Shown: positions 1-6,720 of the stretch, in pieces
Position numbering within the stretch: position 1 is the first letter of the stretch
Layout: each line of letters starts with the position of its first letter
Assembly (NCBI GenBank): GCA_016222805.1
Contig: JACRQG010000004.1
Location: 289,201 to 353,200, forward strand
Source: Verrucomicrobiota bacterium
GTDB lineage: Bacteria > Verrucomicrobiota > Verrucomicrobiia > Opitutales > Opitutaceae
DNA length: 64,000 nucleotides
Reading direction: 5' to 3'
Notes under the pieces: generated by a model
What the model saw: the letters and a program-made list of their open reading frames with translations, nothing else
Told to the model about the DNA's origin: nothing
Databases searched by the model: none
Program-made: the position numbers and the translations under genes

Positions 1-409
1 GGGCCACGCGGGCGACTTCGGCCGGATTCGGGTCGACCTGGGCTGGCACGGGGCCGAAGTAGACGTAGACGATTTCGTTTTCGGTGAGGCCGCCGGGAAG
101 GGAGGTCCGGTAGGCGGCGCGGAAAGCGTAACGCAACCGGGTGGTCGCACCCAGTTCCTCGGCGAGGCGGCGGCGCGCGGCCTGGAGCGTTCGTTCGCCC
201 GGGCGGGGATGGCCGCAGCACGAGTTGGCCCAGAGGCCGGCGGAGTGGTACTTGGCCCGGCTGCGCTGTTGCAGCAGCAGGCGACCCTCGCGGTCGACGA
301 GGAAGATGGAAAACGCCCGATGGCGCAGGCCTTCGCGGTGGACGCGCAGTTTCTCGGCGCGCCCCACGGCGCGATTGCAGGAATCGACGAGGATCAACTC
401 TTCGGGCAT
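1..409 (-). CDS. idi: Isopentenyl-diphosphate delta-isomerase, type 1 (3' end off window)
   Basis: Interconverts isopentenyl diphosphate and dimethylallyl diphosphate in the cytoplasm, supplying both building blocks of isoprenoids. The visible 136 residues start at an ATG (MPEELILVDS) and continue past the window edge, so the C-terminus is missing. Seen directly: NSCCGHP at residues 62-68, the position of the catalytic cysteine in the family (NSVCGHP in E. coli), a Nudix-like helix RRLAEELG at 80-87, and ENE at 110-112 followed by IVYVY, which carries the catalytic glutamate in known enzymes. It is divergent from the ebo-like cluster that contains a UbiA-type prenyltransferase, so the shared upstream region (410-624) may couple prenyl-donor supply to its use; that link is inference. 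Confidence 0.93.
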   Translation of the reverse strand, partial: MPEELILVDSCNRAVGRAEKLRVHREGLRHRAFSIFLVDREGRLLLQQRSRAKYHSAGLWANSCCGHPRPGERTLQAARRRLAEELGATTRLRYAFRAAYRTSLPGGLTENEIVYVYFGPVPAQVDPNPAEVARVA

Positions 410-624
410 GGGCTCGGCAGGCTGGCAAGACGACCGGGGTGTGGCGAGGTGACACTGGGACGGCGCGGCCCGCCGGGATCACGTCTGCGGACGGGCTGCC
501 TCAGGGATTGCTTTGACGCCAACGGGGCGCAACGTCCTCCTCGTTTCCCTCCGTCGACGTGGCCGCCACCCGCTCCCATCGCAGCTCCGGACAATTGCCG
601 GCATCGCCTCAACCCAAGGCGATT
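410..624. promoter_or_regulatory. Divergent intergenic region between idi and the ebo-like cluster
   Basis: This stretch separates two diverging transcription units and must hold both promoters. I see no clear sigma-70 hexamers, operator-like palindrome or repeat in it. The base composition is as GC-rich as the flanking genes. Confidence 0.3.
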
Positions 625-894
625 GTGGATCATGGATTCGTGCCGGTCCGAGCGAAGTTGATCGAAGTCGCGGCTTTTCTTGATCGGGTCGAGCGGTACG
701 CCATCGCTGACGACTTTCGTTGTACGGCGCTGCGGTCGGCGGCCGCGGTGTTGATCGATGGCCGGCCCGAGCGGGCGCGCCGCATCCTGGAAGCGTTGAG
801 TGATCCCACGACCAAACCTGAGGCCAAGTCGTCCGGAAAAGCGGCGCTGGGGGCCTGGCAGCGACCGGGCAGGAAGAAGGGAAGCGGGAGGTGA
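625..894 (+). CDS. Small protein of unknown function at the head of the ebo-like cluster
   Basis: About 89 residues. The readable core runs from [13 protein letters not shown] through [17 protein letters not shown] and looks like one helical domain with charged amphipathic helices; there is no signal peptide and no membrane span. I chose the GTG at 625 because AAGG lies five bases upstream of it; a GTG at 559 in the same frame has no ribosome binding site. It lies in the slot where eboA sits in described ebo operons, but I do not recognise an EboA domain, and it is shorter than I would expect for one. It reads in the same direction as the TatD-like gene, 100 bases ahead of it. Function unknown. 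Confidence 0.6.
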   Translation: MDHGFVPVRAKLIEVAAFLDRVERYAIADDFRCTALRSAAAVLIDGRPERARRILEALSDPTTKPEAKSSGKAALGAWQRPGRKKGSGR

Positions 895-994
895 GGGGCT
901 GGAGCATTCCGCTTCCGCGTCCTCCTCTATTCGCCCGGGCTCCCCGCTTCTCCCGCCCTTCCACCCGCCGATTCTCTTCCCTCTCCGTTCTCCC

Positions 995-1813
995 ATGCGC
1001 TACATCGAACCGCACGGCCACATGGTGAGCCGCACGACCGACGACTACCAGGCGATGGTCACGGCGGGGTGCGAGGCCGTGTGCGAGCCGGCCTTCTGGG
1101 CGGGTTTCGACCGCGGTTCGGTCGACGGATTCCGCGACTACTTCCGGCAGTTGACCGAATATGAGCCGGCGCGGGCGGCGAAATTCCTGCTGCCGCACTA
1201 CTGCTGGCTTTGCCTGAACCCCAAGGAGTCCGAGGATCTGGTGCTGGCGCGCGAGGTCCTGGCGATGATCCCGGAGTTCCTCGGGCGGCCCAACGTGCTC
1301 GGCATCGGCGAAATCGGGCTCAACCGCAACACCCGCAACGAACTCGCCGTCCTCGAGCAGCACGTGGAACTGGCCGTGCGCCACGATCAGTTGATCCTGG
1401 TCCACACCCCGCACCTGGAGGACAAGCTCAAGGGAACCAACCTGATCCTCGCGGTGCTCGGCGCGCACCGGGGGGTGCGGCCGGAGCGGGTAATCATTGA
1501 TCACGTCGAGGAGCATACGATCGCGCGGGTCCTCGATCGCGGCTACTGGGCGGGCATCACCTTGTATCCGGATTCCAAGTCGTCGCCGCCGCGGGCGGTG
1601 GATATGCTCGAGATCTGCGGGCGCGAGCGCATCTGGCTGAATTCCGCCTGCGACTGGGGCGTGAGTGATCCCCTCGCGGTGCCGAAGACGGCGCTGGAGA
1701 TGCGCCGCCGCGGCCATGACGAGGACTTTGTCGATGCGGTCTTCTACCGCAATCCGGTGCGCTTCCTCTCGCAATGTCCCCGGTTTGTGATCGGGGCCGG
1801 ACGGCCGGAGTGA
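995..1813 (+). CDS. eboB: TatD-family metal-dependent hydrolase, EboB-like
   Basis: A 272-residue TIM-barrel amidohydrolase-type protein. Likely metal ligands are visible in TatD order: H7 and H9 in EPHGHM, E106 in GEIGLN, H137/H140 in HTPH, H170 in IIDH and D220 in SACDWG. The start at [10 protein letters not shown] puts the first metal motif at the N-terminus as in TatD proteins; an in-frame extension upstream is low-complexity Pro/Ser/Arg and looks non-coding. Described ebo clusters contain a TatD hydrolase (EboB), an EboE TIM barrel and an EboC prenyltransferase, and all three types occur here in one strand-consistent run. Those clusters have been tied to precursor export in scytonemin-making cyanobacteria; the reaction is unknown. 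The name rests on context plus family. Confidence 0.8.
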   Translation: MRYIEPHGHMVSRTTDDYQAMVTAGCEAVCEPAFWAGFDRGSVDGFRDYFRQLTEYEPARAAKFLLPHYCWLCLNPKESEDLVLAREVLAMIPEFLGRPNVLGIGEIGLNRNTRNELAVLEQHVELAVRHDQLILVHTPHLEDKLKGTNLILAVLGAHRGVRPERVIIDHVEEHTIARVLDRGYWAGITLYPDSKSSPPRAVDMLEICGRERIWLNSACDWGVSDPLAVPKTALEMRRRGHDEDFVDAVFYRNPVRFLSQCPRFVIGAGRPE

Positions 1814-1846
1814 AGTTTCCCTCCCGCGGCGGCAGAACCTGTGCGG

Positions 1847-3064
1847 ATGAAGCTCGGACCTGATCTCCATCTGGCGTATTGCACCAACGTCCATCGCGGC
1901 GAGACGTGGGCGGAGACGCTGGCGGCGCTGGAGCGGCACACGTTGCCGGTGCGCCGGCGGGTGGCGGCCGGTCGGCCGTACGCCATCGGACTGCGGCTCG
2001 GCCAGCGGGCGGCGGCGGAGCTCGCCCACGAAGGCACGCTGGCGGAGTTCCAGCGCTGGCTGGAGCGGCACGACTGCTACGTTTTCACGATCAACGGATT
2101 TCCCTTCGGCAACTTCCATGGCACACGCGTGAAGGAACAGGTGTATGCGCCGGATTGGTCCACGCCGGAGCGCGTTGCGTACACCCTGCAACTCTTCGAA
2201 CTGCTGGCGCGGTTCCTGCCGGCCGGCGTTTCCGGCAGCGTCAGCACGGTGCCGGCGTCGTTCAAGGGATTCGTGGCAGCAGACCCCGGCCGGCGCCCGG
2301 CGCTCTACGCGCGGTTGACCGAATGTGCCCTGAAGATCGCCGACCTGGCTGATCGCACCGGTCGCGATCTGCACCTCGGCCTGGAACCCGAGCCGCTGTG
2401 TGTACTGGAGACAACCGCCGAGACGGTGGCCTTTTTCGCCGAATGGGCCACGCGGGAGCCCGCCGTGGAGCGCGATCACCTCCGCCGAGTGGTGGGGGTG
2501 AACTACGATTGCTGCCACCTGGCCGTTGAATTCGAAACGCCCCGGAGGGCGCTTGATCGGCTCGAGGCCGCCGGCCTGCGGCTCAGCAAGCTCCACCTCA
2601 GCTCGGCGCTACGGGTGCGGCCGGATGCGGCCGGGCGCGCGGCACTCGCGGCCTTTGTCGAGCCCGTCTACCTGCACCAGGTCGTCGCGGGCTGCGCGAG
2701 TGAACCGACGGTACGGCGGCGCTGGGTCGACCTGCCGGAGGCGCTGGCCGATCCCGGGCCAATGGCGGAGAACGAGGAATGGCGCGTGCACTTTCATGTG
2801 CCGCTGCACGCCGCGCCGGGTGAACCGTTTGCCGACACCCGCGACCACCTCCTTGGCGCCCTGGACTGGCTGCGGGATCATCCGTCGGCCTGTTCGCACC
2901 TCGAGATGGAGACCTACACGTGGGAAGTGCTCCCGCCGGCCCTGCGGCTGCCCGTGGAGGAGCAGTTGGTGCGCGAATACGCCTGGACGCTGCGGGCCCT
3001 CGCGGAGCGGGGACTGGCGTCGCCCGCGGAGGTAGTCGCGATCCCGGGGGAGCCGTCGCGGTGA
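1847..3064 (+). CDS. eboE: EboE-like xylose-isomerase-type TIM-barrel protein
   Basis: 405 residues beginning MKLGPDLHLAYCTNVHRGET, the N-terminal signature I associate with EboE (metabolite traffic protein). Acidic and histidine residues expected of a xylose-isomerase or AP-endonuclease-2 TIM barrel are present: HLGLEPEPL around 175-183, NYDCCHLAVEFE around 217-228, KLHLSS near 251, and HFHVPLHA near 310. A GTG six bases upstream is an alternative start; no strong ribosome binding site separates the two. The stop overlaps the GTG start of the prenyltransferase gene by four bases, so the two are probably translationally coupled. Substrate unknown. Confidence 0.85.
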   Translation: MKLGPDLHLAYCTNVHRGETWAETLAALERHTLPVRRRVAAGRPYAIGLRLGQRAAAELAHEGTLAEFQRWLERHDCYVFTINGFPFGNFHGTRVKEQVYAPDWSTPERVAYTLQLFELLARFLPAGVSGSVSTVPASFKGFVAADPGRRPALYARLTECALKIADLADRTGRDLHLGLEPEPLCVLETTAETVAFFAEWATREPAVERDHLRRVVGVNYDCCHLAVEFETPRRALDRLEAAGLRLSKLHLSSALRVRPDAAGRAALAAFVEPVYLHQVVAGCASEPTVRRRWVDLPEALADPGPMAENEEWRVHFHVPLHAAPGEPFADTRDHLLGALDWLRDHPSACSHLEMETYTWEVLPPALRLPVEEQLVREYAWTLRALAERGLASPAEVVAIPGEPSR

Positions 3065-3807
3065 ACTCGACCGGGCCGGGACGGGCGGAGCAGCGGTGGC
3101 GCGCGTGGTGGGATCTGGCCCGGGCCGGCAACCTGCCGTCGGTGGCGAGCAACGTGACGGCGGCGCTGGTGTTGGCGGGGGCTGGCCGGGAGGCGGCGGT
3201 GTCGCCGGGCCTGCTGGCGCTCGCCGTGGTGGCCGGTGGCCTCACTTACGCCGGTGGTGCGACGTTGAACGATGTGGCCGATGCGGCCTTCGATGCCCGG
3301 CATCGTCCGGAGCGGGCCATCCCGCGCGGTGTGATTTCGCGCGGTGCGGCGGCGGCGGTCGGCGCGGGCGAGATGATCGTGGGCCTGGGCCTGCTGGTGG
3401 CGGCCGGGGCGGGCGTGGGATGGGTGCTGGCTTTGGCGGCGACAATCCTCGCGTACGACTGGCTGCACAAGCGCTGGTCCGGGTCGATCCTCCTCATGGC
3501 GGGCTGCCGGGTGCTGCTGGGCTTGTCGGTAGCGAGTTTGGGAGGGAAGATTGCCGGGTGGCCGTTGCTGATCTGGCGGGCGGTGCTGTTTTCCTATATC
3601 GCGGGATTGAGTTGGCTGGCGCGGCGGGAATACCGGCCCGGTGCGCCCGCGGCGGCGATCGGCCGCCAGGTCGGACGGTTGCTGGCCTTCATTCCGTTGG
3701 TGGATGCGGTGGCGCTCGCGGTCTGCGGAGCGTGGGGTTGGGCCATCGCGTGTGCGCTGGCGGTGCCGGCCGGACGGCTGGCCCAGCGACTCGCGGCATC
3801 GACCTAA
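3061..3807 (+). CDS. eboC: UbiA-family prenyltransferase, EboC-like
   Basis: 248-residue integral membrane protein with about eight hydrophobic segments. The prenyl-diphosphate/Mg-binding motif NDVADAAFD is at residues 70-78, and a second conserved patch YDWLHKRW is at 132-139, where UbiA proteins carry their second aspartate-rich region. I start it at the GTG that overlaps the eboE stop codon (GTGA); upstream in-frame sequence is only the shadow of eboE. In ebo clusters this membrane enzyme is thought to prenylate or help traffic a metabolite across the inner membrane. The adjacent idi gene could supply the donor. EboD- and EboF-type genes are not seen downstream. Confidence 0.85.
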   Translation: MNSTGPGRAEQRWRAWWDLARAGNLPSVASNVTAALVLAGAGREAAVSPGLLALAVVAGGLTYAGGATLNDVADAAFDARHRPERAIPRGVISRGAAAAVGAGEMIVGLGLLVAAGAGVGWVLALAATILAYDWLHKRWSGSILLMAGCRVLLGLSVASLGGKIAGWPLLIWRAVLFSYIAGLSWLARREYRPGAPAAAIGRQVGRLLAFIPLVDAVALAVCGAWGWAIACALAVPAGRLAQRLAAST

Positions 3808-4198
3808 CGAGGCAGCACCTCAGACTTTGATCACCGCGGGTGAAGACGAATGAACACAGATGGGGTGGTCTTCATTCGTGTTCATTTGTGTCCCTCCGCG
3901 GTTCTCTGGTTTGGAGAACTTGACTGGTTCACCGCGAGTTCCGGATTTCGAGGATTCCAGTGTTTGAGCGTGGCGTTGCTTCGCCTCGGTTTCCCTGTGG
4001 GCGGGGCGAAGTCGCCCCGCACGGACCGGGCGCCGCTCCGGAAGGGCGCGGGGCGGAGTCGCCCCGCCCACAGGAACGTAACCAAGCACTGCTGGAGTGG
4101 ACTCAGTTGAAGGGCATCCGTCTTGCCCCGCAGCGACCACGTGCTCCGCGGGCGGCTACCGGCTTACTGCAGACGATGCAGCTTCCTGCGAGCGAAAC
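3808..4198. other. Convergent intergenic region with two repeat structures, no gene
   Basis: A 391-base stretch between the 3' ends of eboC and the phosphatase gene. It holds an imperfect inverted repeat around 3828-3905 of the GAACACxxATGAACAC type, and the large palindromic repeat pair listed separately at 3994-4074. Either could end transcription from both sides. I see no coding potential. Confidence 0.6.
3994..4074. repeat. Paired GC-rich palindromic repeat (inverted pair)
   Basis: Two arms of 27 bases, 3994-4020 and 4048-4074, are near-perfect inverted copies, and each arm is itself palindromic around GCGGGGCGA..TCGCCCCGC. The outer ends read CCTGTGGG and CCCACAGG. The same element recurs at least ten times in the window in intergenic positions. 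Confidence 0.8.
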
Positions 4199-5020
4199 TC
4201 ACGCTCCGCCCAGCCCACCCGCGTCCCGCAGCACCTGTAGCATGGCTTCGTGCAGGCGCCCGTTGCTGGCGACATAGCGACCGCGATCCTGGCGCTGGGG
4301 ACGCGGTTCGCCCCGGTAATCGGAGATCCGGCCACCCGCTTCCTGCACGAGGAGGATCCCGGCCATCACGTCGTAGGTCTTCAGGTCCTTTTCCCAGTAG
4401 CCGTCGAGCCGGCCGGCGGCGACCCAGGCGAGATCGAGCGCGGCGGAACCGAGTCGGCGCTCGCCCCGGATGTGCTGGAGGAAGGCGCCCCATTCCTTGA
4501 GGTTGTTGTCGGGGTTAAGGTGCTTGTCGTAGGGAAAACCGGTGGACACGAGGGCGTCGTTCAACGCCGCCGTATCCGAAACGTGCAGGACCTGACCGTT
4601 GAGGTGGGCGCCTGCGCCCCGCGCGGCGGAAAAGAGTTCATCGCGGCAGGGGTCGTAAATCACGCCGAGCAGGGGCGAGCGGTCCGGAGTCGCGAGCGCG
4701 ATGCTCGTGCAGAAATGCGGCAGCCGGCCGGCGAAGTTCACGGTGCCGTCGATCGGATCGACAAACCAGTGCAGCGGAGCCTGGTCCGCGGGAGCGCCCT
4801 GGCCTCCGCCTTCCTCGCCGACGATGTGATGGTCGGGAAAACGTGCGACCAATTCCCGCACGAGGAAGGCCTCCGCCTCGGTGTCGGCTGCGGTCACGAC
4901 ATCCGAGCGCGTGGACTTGCGGGCCGAGATCGGGATCGGCGCCGCGAAATGGCGGCGGAGGATTTCGCCTGCCGCCCGCGCGAGGGCGGCCACCTCCGGC
5001 AGGATTTCGATGGGTGCCAT
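4199..5020 (-). CDS. Inositol monophosphatase-family phosphatase
   Basis: 273 residues, the usual length for the family. Mg-binding motifs are present: GEEGGG at 68-73, DPIDGT at 88-93, and the C-terminal LDLAWVAAGRLDGYWE followed by LKTYDVMAG, where most members read WDxAAG. It should hydrolyse a phosphomonoester such as inositol-1-phosphate, or 3'-phosphoadenosine 5'-phosphate as CysQ-like members do; the sequence does not decide between them. It is divergent from the dehydrogenase gene at 5152 and stands alone on its strand. The W-to-Y change in the last motif is a mild oddity. Confidence 0.88.
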   Translation of the reverse strand: MAPIEILPEVAALARAAGEILRRHFAAPIPISARKSTRSDVVTAADTEAEAFLVRELVARFPDHHIVGEEGGGQGAPADQAPLHWFVDPIDGTVNFAGRLPHFCTSIALATPDRSPLLGVIYDPCRDELFSAARGAGAHLNGQVLHVSDTAALNDALVSTGFPYDKHLNPDNNLKEWGAFLQHIRGERRLGSAALDLAWVAAGRLDGYWEKDLKTYDVMAGILLVQEAGGRISDYRGEPRPQRQDRGRYVASNGRLHEAMLQVLRDAGGLGGA

Positions 5021-5151
5021 GCTCCCACGCTCGCTGGACCGGCGGCGACGGCCAGAACGAAATGGACGGTGCGCTCCGGGTCGCCGGGCGGTTCCCTCGC
5101 GGGGTGTCTTTCGGTTGGCCCCCGCCTCTGCCGGCGGTTAGGGAGAATCGC

Positions 5152-6021
5152 ATGAACTCCCCGCGCATCGCGTTCCTCGGACTTGGCATCATGGGTGGCG
5201 GTATGACCCGCCGGCTTCTCGGCGCAGGTTTTTCCCTTTCGGTCCATAATCGCAACCCGACGCGGGCGGCGGCGCTGGGAGAGGCGGGCGCCCGCGTGGC
5301 GGAGACTCCGCGCGCCGCCGCGGCCGGGGCGGATCTGATCTTCAGCATGGTGGCCGACGATGCGGCGTCGCGGGCCGTCTGGCTCGGCGAGGCTGGTGCG
5401 CTCGCCGGGGTCGCTCCCGGCGCGGTGCTGGTCGAATGCAGCACCCTGACGGTGGGCTGGGTGCGGGAACTGGCGGAAGCCGCGGCGCGGCGGGGCTGCA
5501 CGCTGGTCGATGCGCCGGTGGCTGGCAGCCGGGATGCGGCGGCCGCGGGCGAACTGAAGTTCCTGGTGGGTGGTCCGGATGAGGCGCTGGCGCGGATTCG
5601 CCCGGCGCTCGAGGTCATGGGCAAGGTCGTGCTGCATCTGGGCCCGACCGGCAGCGGCGCGACGATGAAGCTGATCAATAACTTCCTCGCCGGCGTGCAG
5701 GTGGCGGCCTTTGGCGAGGCGCTGGCCTGGATCGAGCGCAGCGGACTGGAGCGGGCGCAGGCGATCGCGATGCTAACCGGCGGGGCGGTGGGCAGTCCGG
5801 TCGTGAAGACCATCGCGGCCCGGATGGAGGCGGCCGACTACACGCCGCATTTTTACCTGCGACTGATGGCCAAGGACCTGGGCTATGCGATTGGCGAAGG
5901 CGGCCAGGTGGGCGTCGAGTTGGCGACGGCGGCGGCGGCGCTGGGGCGGTTTCGCGCCGCCGTGGCCGCGGGTCACGGCGACAGCGACATGGCGGCCGTG
6001 GTGCGACCGCTGCAGGCGTGA
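5152..6021 (+). CDS. 3-hydroxyisobutyrate dehydrogenase-family NAD(P) oxidoreductase
   Basis: 289 residues of the beta-hydroxyacid dehydrogenase family (3-hydroxyisobutyrate dehydrogenase, tartronate semialdehyde reductase GarR and relatives). The nucleotide-binding loop GLGIMGGGM is at residues 10-18, the substrate-binding DAPVAGS at 120-126, and the catalytic lysine is K173 in GSGATMKLINN. GGGAG precedes the ATG by a few bases, supporting this start. Given the altronate/galactarate dehydratase-like gene at 6721 and the glycolate oxidase genes further on, tartronate semialdehyde reductase is a reasonable guess, but substrate cannot be read from sequence. Confidence 0.88.
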   Translation: MNSPRIAFLGLGIMGGGMTRRLLGAGFSLSVHNRNPTRAAALGEAGARVAETPRAAAAGADLIFSMVADDAASRAVWLGEAGALAGVAPGAVLVECSTLTVGWVRELAEAAARRGCTLVDAPVAGSRDAAAAGELKFLVGGPDEALARIRPALEVMGKVVLHLGPTGSGATMKLINNFLAGVQVAAFGEALAWIERSGLERAQAIAMLTGGAVGSPVVKTIAARMEAADYTPHFYLRLMAKDLGYAIGEGGQVGVELATAAAALGRFRAAVAAGHGDSDMAAVVRPLQA

Positions 6022-6068
6022 CGGAGGAAAATTGTTCACGCCTCCTCGCGGGACGAAGCCAAGAGAAA

Positions 6069-6096
6069 GGCCGTCCGGAAGTTGTTCCGGACGGCC
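6069..6096 (-). terminator. Intrinsic terminator of the tmRNA gene
   Basis: A perfect 12-base-pair hairpin, arms 6069-6080 and 6085-6096 with a four-base loop, begins seven bases past the mature tmRNA 3' end and is followed on the minus strand by TTTCTCTT. It also lies 48 bases after the dehydrogenase stop and could serve both directions. Confidence 0.8.
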
Positions 6097-6102
6097 CAAG
6101 CA

Positions 6103-6456
6103 TGGTGGAGGTGGGGGGATTTGAACCCCCGTGCCCCTGACCTTCGCACGCCGCGTCTACCTGTATAGTGCGACTTTGATCTCGCCGGTGCCATGCCGCC
6201 GCACGCGCTTGAGCACCCGCCAGTCCCCGGATCGAAGATACAGCGCGCAGTCCGCGGACCGCTCCACGCGCCATGCCTGCTGTCGACGTCAGTTCCAGCT
6301 AGCAGGTGTCACCAGACCGACGTGGCTGTCATTAGGCAGCAAGGGGCATTTCTTCAGTTTTGCCGTTTGTTGTTTCGCAGGGGGATTAGCGAGAGACCCA
6401 CGACTCTCGACAGGCAGCAGCGCACTCCGACCAAGGGTAGAATCCGGAACACCCCC
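6103..6456 (-). ncRNA. ssrA: Transfer-messenger RNA (tmRNA)
   Basis: Rescues stalled ribosomes together with SmpB. The minus strand ends in a T-arm (GGGGGTTCAAATCCCCC) plus acceptor CACCTCCACCA; the 5' end GGGGGTG pairs with CACCTCC and includes a G3-U70 wobble, the alanyl-tRNA synthetase identity pair. The 354-base length is typical. The tag frame ending in Leu-Ala-Ala is ETTNGKTEEMPLAA followed by TAA, at 6332-6376; the two other frames do not end in an Ala-Ala tag. The resume codon is inferred (GAA, or the preceding TGC). An intrinsic terminator follows. With no cloverleaf anticodon arm, this is not a tRNA. Confidence 0.92.
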
Positions 6457-6606
6457 AGAAAAGTAATTCTCTCCAGGCAATTCCGTCGAAAATGCGGCCC
6501 GCCAGGGGCGGGCAAGCTAGGCAAAGAACAGGACCGGGCAGCTTGTGGCACAGCGTGCCGATTGCAAGTACCGGTGCGGTGGGGTGCGCCAGCTGCGCAA
6601 GCGCCC

Positions 6607-6678
6607 GGCGGCCGGTCTCAACGCGGCCGGCTACACCAAGAATGTTTGGTCCTGGGTTGCGGCCCTGCGCCGCATAGG
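6607..6678. repeat. Intergenic repeat, long GGCCGG...GGTTGCGGCC type
   Basis: Contains a palindromic GGCCGG(T)CTCAACGCGGCCGGCTACA start and a GGTTGCGGCCCTGCGCCGC end. A second copy with the same order of blocks lies at 59253-59325. The rest of 6457-6720 carries the tmRNA promoter region, and I see no gene in it. Confidence 0.6.
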
Positions 6679-6720
6679 GAGAACTGCGGACGAGAGGCGG
6701 CCTTCGACTGAACCCGGGGA

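Noticed and set aside
559..624. An earlier GTG start for the small protein ahead of eboB
   Set aside because: No ribosome binding site precedes it and the added residues are low-complexity; the GTG at 625 has AAGG at good spacing.
3820..4140. Short open frames in the convergent region after eboC
   Set aside because: They overlap palindromic repeats on both strands and show no start signal or domain.
6103..6190. A tRNA gene
   Set aside because: Only the T-arm and acceptor end fit; there is no anticodon arm, and the partner 5' end lies ~350 bases away as in tmRNA.
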